Shown: positions 23,918-32,354 of the stretch, piece by piece
Position numbering within the stretch: the first letter of the stretch is position 1
Layout: each line of letters opens with the position of its first letter
Position numbers and translations under genes: made by a program
Source of the DNA: an uncultured bacterium
GTDB lineage: Bacteria > Planctomycetota > UBA1135 > GCA-002686595
Length of the DNA stretch: 52,599 nucleotides
NCBI GenBank assembly: GCA_938083085.1
Contig: CALLKX010000030.1
Location: 1 to 52,599, forward strand
Direction: 5' to 3'
The notes under the pieces: generated by a model
The model's database searches: none
Told to the model about the DNA's origin: nothing
The model's input: the letters and a program-made list of their open reading frames with translations, nothing else

Positions 23918-25837
23918 ATGCGCTGGCTCCTCCCCCTCCTCCTCGCCCTCACCTCCCTCGCGGCCCCGGCCCGCGCGGACCTCCTCGCCGAGAAGGGACC
24001 GGCGGAGCTCTCGGGGAGCAAGACCGTCCGCCTCTCGGAGGTGCGCGGTGAGGCGTTCCTCACCGTCGGCAAGCGCGCCGCTGCTGGACTGCGTGTCGCG
24101 GTCCCGGCGCGGCCCGACTCCGACAGCAACAAGAAGCTCGCCGCCGACGGTTGGTTCCTCGTGGTGGAGGCGGACCTCCGCAAGGCCAAGGCCGACGCGG
24201 AGGTTTGGGTCCGCTGGAAGGACGCCTCCACCGAGTGGGACGCCATCGATTGGAGCGCCTTCGGCGAGGAGCCCAGGGACCCGGAGCCCGCCAGGTCTGC
24301 TGGCAGCGAATCCAGCGCTGCGCCCAGCGCGGGTCGCGTCCAGGCTTCTGCGCTCGCGGGCCGCGTCCTCGCCCTGATCTCGCTCCCTGACGGCGCAGCG
24401 CACGAGCTCGACCTGGAGTTCGAGAACCGGGGCAGGAAGCTCGCCGTGCGCGCCGCGCGGGTCATGCGCTTCCACGGGGCGCCGAGCCGCGCCATGCGAG
24501 GCAAGGCCAACGGCCCCTTCGGCCCGGACCAGCTCGGCTGCGGCATGCTCGGCTTCACGGCGCTCACCGAGCACCAGCACACCGCGTTCAACCTGATCGA
24601 CGTCCGCAAGGGCGGCCCGGCCGCGGCCGCCGGCCTCGAGCGCGGAGACCTCGTGCTCGCCGTGGCTGGCGAGCCCCTTGGGCAGTCGAGCCTCGCCCCC
24701 GGCTGGGACTGGTTCGAGGGCAGCCACGAGGCGGCCCTCGGCCGCGCCATCGAGCGCGCCCTCGAGGACGGCCAGCCGACCGTGGACCTCACCTACCTCC
24801 GCCCGTCGGACGGCGGGGCGCCGGCCCTCCGTACGGCGTCCGTCTCGCTCCCCTTCGAGGGCCCCATCGGCCCCCGCTTCCCATTCTCCGGTCCGGGCGC
24901 GGACCGCTTCCGCGCCGACCTTGTGGGCTGGACCCTCGGCCACCAGAAGCGGAACGGTTCGTGGCCCGGAACGGACGCTGTGAACCCGGCGGTCGGAGCG
25001 CTGGCGCTCCTGGGGACCGGCGATGACCAGCACCTCGAAGCCGTGAAGCGCTCGGTGGACCGGGTCATGGAGATGAACCCGAGCCCCTCGGAGATGAAGG
25101 GACTCGCCTACTGGTCCATCGCCTTCCACGGGATGCTGCTCTGCGAGTACCACCTGCGCACCGGCGACGAGAGCGTCCTCCCCTGGATCCAGGAGGCCGC
25201 CAGCTGGCTCCCCACCACCACCCACGAGTGCAAGTGGGGCATGCAGGCCTTCGGCCACGGGCCCGACGGCCTGCCCTATGGCAACAAGGCGCTCATGGCC
25301 CCCACGGCCCACCTGCTCGTCTTCGACGCCCTCGCGCGGCGCGCCGGGGTGGAGTCCCGAATCTGGGAGCACATCGAACCCTACGTGCGCCACAGCTGGT
25401 CCAACCCCGAGGGCGGCGGGCACGGCGCCATGGGCTACAACGCGTCCTACCGGGACAAGGGCGAGTTCTGGTCCCGCACGGGGCTATGTGCACTGGCCGA
25501 GGTGCTGCGGGAGGAGCGGGCCGACCTGGCCCCACTCCTCTGCGTCCTCATGGAGGAGCGGCACCCCTGGATGCTGAACAGCCACGCCTACGGTGAGCCC
25601 GGCGCCGCCCTCGGGCTCCTCTCCCTGGCCGTGGTGAAGCCGAAGGCCTTCGAGGAGATCATCCCCCTGTGGCGCTGGCGCTTCCTCTGCTCATGGGAGC
25701 CGGGCTACGGGCTGCGCTACTCAACGCCCCACATGGGCGCGCCCTACCTCGGCGAGGAGTCCATCGTGAACCTCGTCTACCTGATGCTGCTCTCCACCGA
25801 GAACGACGGGCTGCTCATGAGCACCGCCCCGAGGTGA
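23918..25837 (+). CDS. Secreted PDZ plus alpha-toroid protein (DUF6288-like)
   Basis: A 639-residue exported protein with a cleavable signal (about 1-21, ending PARA). Residues 25-190 are beta-rich and unassigned. A PDZ-like module follows at about 205-295 (LGFTALTEHQHTAFNLIDVRKGGPAAAAGLERGDLVLAVAGEPL). The C-terminal half, from about 330, has repeated helical pairs of the prenyltransferase/squalene-cyclase toroid type (LGHQKRNGSWPGTDAVNPAVGALALLGTGDD and later GGGHGAMGYNASYRDKGEFWSRTGL). I recall similar planctomycete proteins labelled DUF6288. No enzyme motif such as DxDD is seen, so a binding or scaffold role is more likely. It is convergent with the TPR lipoprotein. Confidence 0.75.
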   Translation: MRWLLPLLLALTSLAAPARADLLAEKGPAELSGSKTVRLSEVRGEAFLTVGKRAAAGLRVAVPARPDSDSNKKLAADGWFLVVEADLRKAKADAEVWVRWKDASTEWDAIDWSAFGEEPRDPEPARSAGSESSAAPSAGRVQASALAGRVLALISLPDGAAHELDLEFENRGRKLAVRAARVMRFHGAPSRAMRGKANGPFGPDQLGCGMLGFTALTEHQHTAFNLIDVRKGGPAAAAGLERGDLVLAVAGEPLGQSSLAPGWDWFEGSHEAALGRAIERALEDGQPTVDLTYLRPSDGGAPALRTASVSLPFEGPIGPRFPFSGPGADRFRADLVGWTLGHQKRNGSWPGTDAVNPAVGALALLGTGDDQHLEAVKRSVDRVMEMNPSPSEMKGLAYWSIAFHGMLLCEYHLRTGDESVLPWIQEAASWLPTTTHECKWGMQAFGHGPDGLPYGNKALMAPTAHLLVFDALARRAGVESRIWEHIEPYVRHSWSNPEGGGHGAMGYNASYRDKGEFWSRTGLCALAEVLREERADLAPLLCVLMEERHPWMLNSHAYGEPGAALGLLSLAVVKPKAFEEIIPLWRWRFLCSWEPGYGLRYSTPHMGAPYLGEESIVNLVYLMLLSTENDGLLMSTAPR

Positions 25838-25856
25838 GCTGCCGGGGAGGCGCCGC

Positions 25857-26696
25857 TCACTCGGCGAGCCGCGCCGCGTGGACGCGGGCCACGTCCCCCA
25901 TGTAGTACGGGCTGGTGTGCTCGGTGGCGGCGACCTCGATGGCGGCCTTGGCCTCCTCCGGTCGGCCCAGCACCTCGTTGTAGAGGCCCACGTACAGGTA
26001 CGCGTAGAAGAGCGCGGACTCGCTCTGGGCGGACCCGTCCGCAGCCTTCGCGGCCTCGAGGACGTGGATCGGCGTCGAGCGACCGGCGAACATCTCGAGC
26101 ACCTCCATCATCGGTACCCGCGAGTCCGGCGCCACGGGCAGGAGCCGCGCCCGAGCCGCCTCGACGCCGTCCACGCGGGCGACGCAGAGGAAGTGCCACG
26201 CGGCATTCTCCACGTCGTTCCCGTTGACCGTGCGGTGCAGCTCGAACTGCGCTGCGCCGTCGGCGTAGCGCCCCGCGTAATAGTGCGCGATCCCCCGCCG
26301 CCAGTGGTGCGCCTCGAGGCCGAGCTCGAGGGCGATGGCCGCGTCGAAGTCCGCGATCGCCTCTTCGAACCGCCCGGCCTTGAGGTGCTCATCACCGCGG
26401 CGATCCAGCTCGGACCACGAGAGCCCCTCGGCCGCGGGCTCCTCGATATCCTTGGGCTTCGCCTCGCCCGCCGGCTCCAGCCCGGGCGAAGCCTCCGGCC
26501 CCACAGCCACGGCGGTCCCCGCGTCCGAAGAGCCGGCCAGGGAGCCGGCCAGGGAGCCGGCCAGGGAGCCAGCCGCTGAGTCTGCCGTTGAGTCCGCCGC
26601 CCCGCCCGAGGGCTCCTCCTGGGGCGTGGTGGGCGCGCCACACGCAGAGATCAGGAGGGCGGCACCGAGCAATCCGAGGGTCAGCGTGGAGTTCAT
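25857..26696 (-). CDS. TPR-type lipoprotein
   Basis: A 279-residue predicted lipoprotein: signal peptide with lipobox LISAC (Cys19), then a low-complexity linker of Ala/Gly/Ser/Glu to about 90, including four AGSL repeats. Residues 95-279 look like tetratricopeptide helices: ELDRRGDEHLKAGRFEEAIADFDAAIALEL, HHWRRGIAHYYAGRYADGAAQFEL, and a last pair ending in VGLYNEVLGRPEEAKAAIEVAA. Function is likely protein-protein contact at the membrane. The hairpin at 26743-26780 separates it from the upstream selenoprotein gene on the same strand. Confidence 0.8.
   Translation of the reverse strand: MNSTLTLGLLGAALLISACGAPTTPQEEPSGGAADSTADSAAGSLAGSLAGSLAGSSDAGTAVAVGPEASPGLEPAGEAKPKDIEEPAAEGLSWSELDRRGDEHLKAGRFEEAIADFDAAIALELGLEAHHWRRGIAHYYAGRYADGAAQFELHRTVNGNDVENAAWHFLCVARVDGVEAARARLLPVAPDSRVPMMEVLEMFAGRSTPIHVLEAAKAADGSAQSESALFYAYLYVGLYNEVLGRPEEAKAAIEVAATEHTSPYYMGDVARVHAARLAE
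26532..26579. repeat. Four 12-bp tandem repeats in the TPR lipoprotein linker
   Basis: Four near-identical copies of gccagggagccg encode the AGSL units of the linker behind the lipid anchor. The period is a multiple of three and keeps the frame. Confidence 0.9.
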
Positions 26697-26742
26697 GGGC
26701 GGAGTATGCCACCCGCCCCGTGCGCGCGCCCTCCCGTGAACG

Positions 26743-26780
26743 GGCGAGGGCCGGCGCGGTCCCCCGCGCCGGCCCTCGCC
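26743..26780. terminator. 17-bp perfect GC-rich hairpin, terminator-like
   Basis: A perfect inverted repeat of 17 bp (left arm 26743-26759, right arm 26764-26780) with the 4-nt loop TCCC. It sits between the stop of the selenoprotein gene (26801) and the ATG of the TPR lipoprotein (26696), both on the minus strand. No U tract follows on either side, so it may act as an intrinsic terminator of the weak GC-rich type, an RNA-processing or a stabilising 3' end. Its central arm shares GAGGGCCGGC with the hairpin at 44919-44952. Confidence 0.7.
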
Positions 26781-26800
26781 GCCTTGTCATCCTGCCCCGA

Positions 26801-28024
26801 TCAGAGGCCGGACTTCCCCTTCTTGGGCGCCCGGATCAACGGGAGGGCGCGGACCGAGCCACGCTTGGCGCCGGTCGGCTTGGCCGCCGGCTCTTCCTCG
26901 CCGTAATGGCCCCGCTCGAAGTCCGTGACACCCATCTCCGCGAGGAGCGTGTCCACGGCGCGGTCCATCGCTTCACCTCGAACGCCCTGATAGCGGATCT
27001 TACCCTCGCTATCGAGGACGTAGATCGTGGGCCACCCGGTGACGCCCCACTGGCTCGCGATCGGGCCGCCGGTGCTGCCACCGTCAAAGAAGCTACGCCA
27101 CGTCACGCCCATCTCGGGCCGACGCTCTCGGTAACGCTTCTCGTTGTCACTGTTGATACCAACGAGAGCAAAGGGCTGATCCTCCAGACGCTTCACGAGC
27201 GTCTTTTCGTGCGGGATCATCGCAACGCAAGGGCCTCACCAAAAGCCCCAGAAGTCCAGGACGGTGACCTTGCCCTCGAAGTCGGAGAGCTTCATGTCGT
27301 TGCCGTCGATGTCCTTGCCGACGATCTCCGGAGCCTTCATGCCGAGCTGCAGGCGCTCGACCTTGAAGACCTGACCGTTCGCACGCTGACCGTACTTGGT
27401 CGTCGGGAAGGAAGCGGCGACCGCACGGTAGCGATCGAGGGCAGGCTTGCGCTCCTCGAGGGTCCCGCGCCGGTCGTCCACGAGGGAAGCCCGGTTGTAG
27501 GCGGCCTCGGCGGCAACGTCCTCGCTGGACGCCAGCTGACCGATCATCACGAGCAGAGCATCTGTGGTCTCCTGGGCCATGCCGTTGCCACGGCTGCGCG
27601 TCATGACGGCACGGGGGAGCTTCTCGTGGGGCGCGCTCGCGTCCGTGAGGAGCGTCATGATCCGGCGGGTGAAGTCCGACTCCTGCTGGGCCTTGGGGAC
27701 CACGTCGCCGGGGACGTAGTTCTCGATGCACCACACCTGGGCCATGGTCGACCCCTGGGCGGCCGCTTCGTTGAAGCGGGGCCAGAAGTCCGGCTCGATC
27801 TGGGGCAGGCGCTCCGGGCGGGGCGCGTTGGGGTCGTTCTCGTAAGCCTCGCGCCAGGCGTTCGATCTGGCCATCAGCTCCTCGCGCCACTCGGCGTAGG
27901 CGTCGTCGTATTCCTCTTCAAGGGCGATCACGGACTGCAGGAGCTCCTGAGCGTCCTGGTCCTGCGCTTGAAGAGGCGCCGCGAGGGCCAGGAGGCTGGT
28001 CGCAGCAATCAAACTCATCTTCAT
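26801..28024 (-). CDS. Probable selenoprotein: exported TlpA-like thioredoxin-fold protein with UGA (Sec263) in a UxxC motif
   Basis: One continuous frame of 407 codons is crossed by a single TGA at 27236-27238. Before it: signal peptide (1-21), helical region to about 220, then a TlpA-type domain start (LGMKAPEIVGKDIDGNDMKLSDFEGKVTVLDFWGFW). After it, in the same frame: GPC (C266), VAMIPHEKTLVKRL, LVGINSDN, and GVTGWPTIYVLDSEGKIRYQG with the cis-Pro of thioredoxins. The TGA thus stands exactly where the first active-site Cys of WCGPC belongs, giving W-U-G-P-C. A stop would leave the domain without its redox site; a frameshift is not needed to join the halves. A perfect 7-bp hairpin lies downstream of the UGA. 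Likely an extracytoplasmic thiol/disulfide or peroxide-reducing protein. No selA, selB, selC or selD gene is in the window. Pseudogene or read error remain possible. Confidence 0.8.
27186..27204 (-). promoter_or_regulatory. Candidate bacterial SECIS hairpin for the UGA at 27236-27238
   Basis: In the mRNA, nucleotides 32-50 after the UGA form AGACGCU-CGUGA-AGCGUCU: a perfect 7-bp stem and a 5-nt loop with G at its second position. A G in the first two loop positions is the conserved base of bacterial SECIS elements. The loop begins 38 nt after the UGA, at or just above the upper end of the distance range as I recall it for the family. It is inside the coding sequence, as in other bacteria. Folding is read by eye, not computed. 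Confidence 0.55.
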
Positions 28025-28273
28025 CGTGGGTGCCTTCGCCCTATGGGCGCTGGGGTTAGGTCGGCCCGACCGCAAAGCGGTCCGGGACTCGTCCACCGAC
28101 AGTAGCGCCACGGAGTCCCTTGTGAACCCTCTATCTGCGGCCCCCTGCCACGGCACAGGGCGGAAGGGGGCCGGCCGCCGCAGCACCCGCACAGGCGGCC
28201 CCGCCCCCGGGCTGCTCAAGAGGACCGTTCCAGGGGTAAGAAGCACCGAGGAATCGCCTAGGATCTCCGCGCC

Positions 28274-29518
28274 ATGATCGAGGTCGCAGCAGCCACCGAA
28301 GCGGCCCAGAGCCGCCACGAAACCCCCTCCGGCCGGCGCCCCCAGGACTGGCGGTCCCCGCTCGCCTCGGCGGGGCACGGCGACGCGGAGGTCGCAAGGA
28401 TCGCGGGCAAGGTCGAGGACGGCCTGCGCCTCACCCCGGAGGAGGGGCTCCATCTCCACGAGCGCGCGGACCTCCTGACCCTCGGGCGCCTCGCCGACCT
28501 CGTCCGGCGTCGCAAGCACCCAGAGAATCGCGTCACCTACATCATCGATCGGAACATCAACCCGACGAATGTCTGCCTGACCGACTGCGGCTTCTGCGCC
28601 TTCTACCGCTCCCCCGGCGACCCCGAGGCCTACGTCCTCTCCCGCTCGGAGATCTACGACAAGGTCAGCGAGCTATCTCGGCTCGGAGGCCGGCAGGTCC
28701 TCATGCAGGGCGGCCATCACCCGCGCATCCTCTCCGAATGGTGGGGTGAGCTCATCAGCGACCTGCGCGAGCGCTTTCCCGAGGTCAACAGCCACGCCCT
28801 CTCCGCACCGGAGCTGGACCACTTCGCCCAGTACGAGAAGCGGCCCATTGAGGAGGTCATCCGGGACCTCAAGGATGCGGGGCTCGGCAGCGTGCCCGGC
28901 GCCGGCGCCGAGCTGCTCGTGGAGCGCGTACGCAAGATCATAGCGCCCAAGAAGACGACCACCGACCGCTGGCTCGACGTGCACCGCAAGATCCACGAGG
29001 GCGGCCTGCGGTCGAGCGCCACCATGATGTTTGGCCACGTGGAGACTGCGGCCGAGCGGGTCGAGCACCTCCAGCGCGTCCGTGACCTGCAGGACGAGAC
29101 CGGCGGCTTCACGGCCTTCATCTCCTGGACTTGCCAGCCCGACGGCGTGCCGCGGGAACAGGACTACCCCGAGAAGGCCACCCCGGCTGTCTACCTGCGG
29201 GTGCAGGCCCTGAGCCGGATCTTCCTCGACAACGTCGACAGCATCCAGACCAGCTACGTCACCCAGGGCATGAAGATGGGTCAGATGAGCCTGCAGTTCG
29301 GCGCGAACGACTTCGGTGGCACGATGATCGAGGAGAACGTCGTCTCCGCCGCAGGCTGCTTCCACCTCTCCTCGGTCCAGACCGTGGAGCACCTCATCCA
29401 ATCGGCGGGCTTCACGCCGCGCCAGCGCAACTCCTGGTACGGGCTCGTGGACGAGCGCCACGACGGGCCGGTATTCCCCGCGAACCGTGAAGACGCCATG
29501 CCGGGGGTGCAGGCATGA
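28274..29518 (+). CDS. mqnC: Cyclic dehypoxanthinyl futalosine synthase (MqnC, radical SAM)
   Basis: Radical SAM enzyme that cyclises dehypoxanthinyl futalosine in the futalosine route to menaquinone. The motif NVC101-LTD-C105-GF-C108-AFYR binds the 4Fe-4S cluster, and TYIIDRNINPTNVC is characteristic of MqnC. GRQVLMQGGHHP and the C-terminal FGANDFGGTMIEENVVSAAG block support the family. The 414 residues include an N-terminal extension of about 40. It forms an operon with mqnE: the two frames overlap by 4 bp (atga). The promoter must lie in the 249-bp gap to the divergent selenoprotein gene. Confidence 0.95.
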   Translation: MIEVAAATEAAQSRHETPSGRRPQDWRSPLASAGHGDAEVARIAGKVEDGLRLTPEEGLHLHERADLLTLGRLADLVRRRKHPENRVTYIIDRNINPTNVCLTDCGFCAFYRSPGDPEAYVLSRSEIYDKVSELSRLGGRQVLMQGGHHPRILSEWWGELISDLRERFPEVNSHALSAPELDHFAQYEKRPIEEVIRDLKDAGLGSVPGAGAELLVERVRKIIAPKKTTTDRWLDVHRKIHEGGLRSSATMMFGHVETAAERVEHLQRVRDLQDETGGFTAFISWTCQPDGVPREQDYPEKATPAVYLRVQALSRIFLDNVDSIQTSYVTQGMKMGQMSLQFGANDFGGTMIEENVVSAAGCFHLSSVQTVEHLIQSAGFTPRQRNSWYGLVDERHDGPVFPANREDAMPGVQA

Positions 29519-30666
29519 GCCACGCGATCCAGAGCCAGGCCGCGGCCGCTGGCATCGGCGACATCGCGGAGCGCGTCTTCGCTGGCGAGCGCCTGTCCCG
29601 AGAGGACGGCGTCCGCCTCTACGGCGCCGACCTCCACGCGGTCGGCGCGCTGGCCAACTGGGTCCGCGAGCGCAAGCACGGCGACCTGACGTACTTCAAC
29701 GTCAACCAGCACGTCAACTACACGAACGTCTGCAACAAGCTCTGCCGCTTCTGCGCGTTCCAGCGCCTCCCCGGCCAAGAGGGGGCGTACGTCATGAAGC
29801 CCGAGGAGGTCGCGGAGAAGATCCGCGCCCAGCTCGACGAGCCGGTGACCGAGGTGCACATGGTGGCGGGGATCTACCCCAAGCTCCCCTACGAGTACTA
29901 CCTCGACATCCTGCGCGCCGTGAAGGAGGTCCGCCCGGCCATCCACATCAAGGCGTTCACGATGATCGAGCTGATGCAGATCGCGCGCCGGGCCAAGAAG
30001 CCCCTGGCGGAGGTCCTCCCCGAGCTCGTGGAGGCGGGGCTCGGCTCCTGCCCCGGCGGCGGCGCGGAGGTCTTCTCCGATCGCGTGCGCGACGAGGGCT
30101 ACGACAAGAAGAACACCGGCGACGAGTGGATCGACACGGCGCGCATCGTGCACCAGGCCGGTCTGCACTCCAACTGCACCATGCTTCACGGTCACATCGA
30201 GACCGTGGAGGAGCGGGTCGACCACCTGGATCGCCTGCGCCTCCTGCAGGACGAGACCGGCGGCTTCCAGACCTACATCCCCCTCAGCTTCCACCCGGAC
30301 AACACCGAGTGGAGCCACCTCCCCGGCCCCACCGCCCTGGAGGAGCTCCGCGAGATCGCCGTGAGCCGCCTGCTGCTCGACAACATCGACCACATCAAGG
30401 CGTACTGGATCATGCTCTCGATCCCGGTCGCCCAGATGGCGCTGGCCTACGGGGCGGACGACGTGGACGGCACCGTGGTCGAGGAGAAGATCTACCACGA
30501 GGCCGGCGCCACCACCCCCCAGCAGGTCCTGCGCGCCGAGCTCGTCCAGTGGATCCGCGACGCCGGCCGCATTCCCGTCGAGCGAGACACCATCTACAAC
30601 GTCCTCTGGAGCGCCGACGAGGCCCTGGCTCCCGTGGGCGAGACCGCGCCCGTCGCGGCGGTCTGA
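29515..30666 (+). CDS. mqnE: Aminofutalosine synthase (MqnE, radical SAM)
   Basis: Radical SAM enzyme adding the adenosyl radical of SAM to 3-enolpyruvyl-oxybenzoate to make aminofutalosine, an early step of the futalosine pathway. The cluster motif is NVC73-NKL-C77-RF-C80-AFQR, preceded by TYFNVNQHVNYT, the MqnE form that distinguishes it from MqnC. Further motifs: VHMVAGIYPKLPYEYY, HIKAFTMIE, GLGSCPGGGAEVFSDRVR, GADDVDGTVVEEKIYHEAGA. Length 383, normal. It starts inside the mqnC stop codon region, so expression is coupled. Confidence 0.95.
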   Translation: MSHAIQSQAAAAGIGDIAERVFAGERLSREDGVRLYGADLHAVGALANWVRERKHGDLTYFNVNQHVNYTNVCNKLCRFCAFQRLPGQEGAYVMKPEEVAEKIRAQLDEPVTEVHMVAGIYPKLPYEYYLDILRAVKEVRPAIHIKAFTMIELMQIARRAKKPLAEVLPELVEAGLGSCPGGGAEVFSDRVRDEGYDKKNTGDEWIDTARIVHQAGLHSNCTMLHGHIETVEERVDHLDRLRLLQDETGGFQTYIPLSFHPDNTEWSHLPGPTALEELREIAVSRLLLDNIDHIKAYWIMLSIPVAQMALAYGADDVDGTVVEEKIYHEAGATTPQQVLRAELVQWIRDAGRIPVERDTIYNVLWSADEALAPVGETAPVAAV

Positions 30667-30704
30667 CCCGCAGAGACCCGGAGCGCGGCCCGTACCATGG
30701 GCCC

Positions 30705-32324
30705 ATGAGCTTCTCCGGCCGGCTGACCTCCCTCGCCCTGATCGCCTCCCTGAGCCCGCTGGCTGCGGCGGCGCAGGAGCTCCCGAACGTCGTGATCGTC
30801 TACGCGGACGACCTCGGGTATGGGGACCTCTCGTCCTACAACCCCGGGGCGGGCTACGAGACGCCGCGGCTGGACCAGATGGCAGCGGAGGGGGTCCGGT
30901 TCACAGACGCCCACAGTCCGTCGACCATCTGCTCTCCCTCGCGGGCGGGGCTCTACGCGGGCCAGCTGATCTGTAGGACCGGTCGCGGGTCGCGGGCCTT
31001 CGAGGGGCCGGGGGGCCCGAGCTACCTGGAGCCGGGGATGGTGTCGATCGCCGACATGGCCCGCTCGGCGGGGTATCGCACCGCCGTCTTCGGTAAGTGG
31101 CACGTGGGGCTGACCTGGTTCGATAGCGAGGGGAAGCGCCTGGGCGGCGGCTTCGAGAACTCCCTGAAGATCGACTACGAGAAGAGCACCCCGCTGCTCG
31201 ACGGACCCAACGCCCGCGGCTTCGACGTGTCCTTCGTGACGCCCAACTGCCCCACCACCGACCCCCTCTACCTCTACCTCCAGGACGGGATGGTCGTGAC
31301 GCCCGCGAGCGTCCGCCACAAGCGAGACCGCCTGCCGAACCCGGGCGGCAAGTGGCGCTGGGACAATGACGAGGGCTGGATGGCGCCGGGGTATCGCTTC
31401 GTGGGCGCGGACCAGCTCTTCCTGGAGAAGGCCCTCACCTTCATCCGGTCCCACCGGGAGCAGCGCCCGGACGAGCCCTTCTTCCTGGTGCTGTCGACCC
31501 AGATCTCCCACGCGCCCGTGCTCCCCTCGCCTGAGTTCGCGGGGACCTCCGGCGCCGGGCCGCGCGGGGACTTCGTGCGGGAGCTCGACCAGATCACGGG
31601 CCGGCTGCTCGACGCCTTGGCTGAGCTGGAGATCGGTGGGGACACGCTCGTGATGTTCAACTCGGACAACGGCCCCGAGACGCTGCACACGCGCTGGATG
31701 CGCGAGGACCACGAGCACGACGCCGCGGGCGGGCTGCGCGGCATGAAGCGCGACGGCTGGGAGGGCGGCCACCGCGTCCCCTTCATCGCGCGCTGGCCAG
31801 GCCACATCCCCGCCGGCCAGGTCTCGGGCCAGCTCACGAACACCACCGACCTCTTCGCAACCGTCGCCTCCATTGCCGGCCATGAGCTCCCCGCAGAGGT
31901 GGCGGTCGACAGCTTCGACATGCTGCCGACCATGCTCGGCCTCCAGGACGACGCGGACCCGATCCGGCCGCACATGCTCACCCAGAGCTTCCGGGGACAG
32001 TTCCAGCTGCGGGTCGGCCCGTGGAAGTACCTGGACCACGCTGGCTCGGGCGGCAACGACTACTCGAAGGGCTGGATGAAGGAGTACGCGCTGCCCGGTG
32101 ACACCGGGGAGCCGCCTGCGGGCCAGCTCTACCACCTGGGCCGTGACCCCGACGAGAGGACCAACCTCTTCGACGCCGAGCCCGAGAAGCGGGACGAGCT
32201 GAGGGCGCTCCTCGCCCGGCTGACTGCTCGAGAGGGCGGGCGGACGGCCCCGGTCTCACGCACCCCGATAGGAATGGACGTCATCCGCGAGGCCGCGCTC
32301 GACGGCGCCGAGTCGGAGCGCTGA
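30705..32324 (+). CDS. Exported sulfatase (formylglycine type) 1
   Basis: Sulfatase that hydrolyses sulfate esters, probably of polysaccharides, outside the cytoplasm. A signal peptide (1-23, ending AAA-Q) precedes VVIVYADDLGYGD (metal Asp35/Asp36), ETPRLDQMAAEGVRFTDAH, and the CSPSR motif in which C76 would become formylglycine. FGKWHVGL and FNSDNGPETLHTRWM give further active-site residues. 539 residues, normal. The ATG at 30705 is chosen because it yields the signal peptide; a frame without protein-like content continues upstream through mqnE. The maturing enzyme (FGE or anSME) is not in the window. Confidence 0.95.
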   Translation: MSFSGRLTSLALIASLSPLAAAAQELPNVVIVYADDLGYGDLSSYNPGAGYETPRLDQMAAEGVRFTDAHSPSTICSPSRAGLYAGQLICRTGRGSRAFEGPGGPSYLEPGMVSIADMARSAGYRTAVFGKWHVGLTWFDSEGKRLGGGFENSLKIDYEKSTPLLDGPNARGFDVSFVTPNCPTTDPLYLYLQDGMVVTPASVRHKRDRLPNPGGKWRWDNDEGWMAPGYRFVGADQLFLEKALTFIRSHREQRPDEPFFLVLSTQISHAPVLPSPEFAGTSGAGPRGDFVRELDQITGRLLDALAELEIGGDTLVMFNSDNGPETLHTRWMREDHEHDAAGGLRGMKRDGWEGGHRVPFIARWPGHIPAGQVSGQLTNTTDLFATVASIAGHELPAEVAVDSFDMLPTMLGLQDDADPIRPHMLTQSFRGQFQLRVGPWKYLDHAGSGGNDYSKGWMKEYALPGDTGEPPAGQLYHLGRDPDERTNLFDAEPEKRDELRALLARLTAREGGRTAPVSRTPIGMDVIREAALDGAESER

Positions 32325-32354
32325 GGGCTGGCCCCGGACGGGGGAACTCAGACC

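Noticed and set aside
26801..28024. Reading the TlpA-like gene as two genes or a frameshifted pseudogene
   Set aside because: Both halves are in the same frame with no lost bases, and the only obstacle is a TGA at the active-site Cys codon; a random nonsense change would rarely hit that codon. It cannot be excluded without the Sec machinery.
29487..30704. Upstream extension of sulfatase 1 through mqnE
   Set aside because: Arg/Pro/Gly-rich shadow; the ATG at 30705 gives a proper signal peptide.
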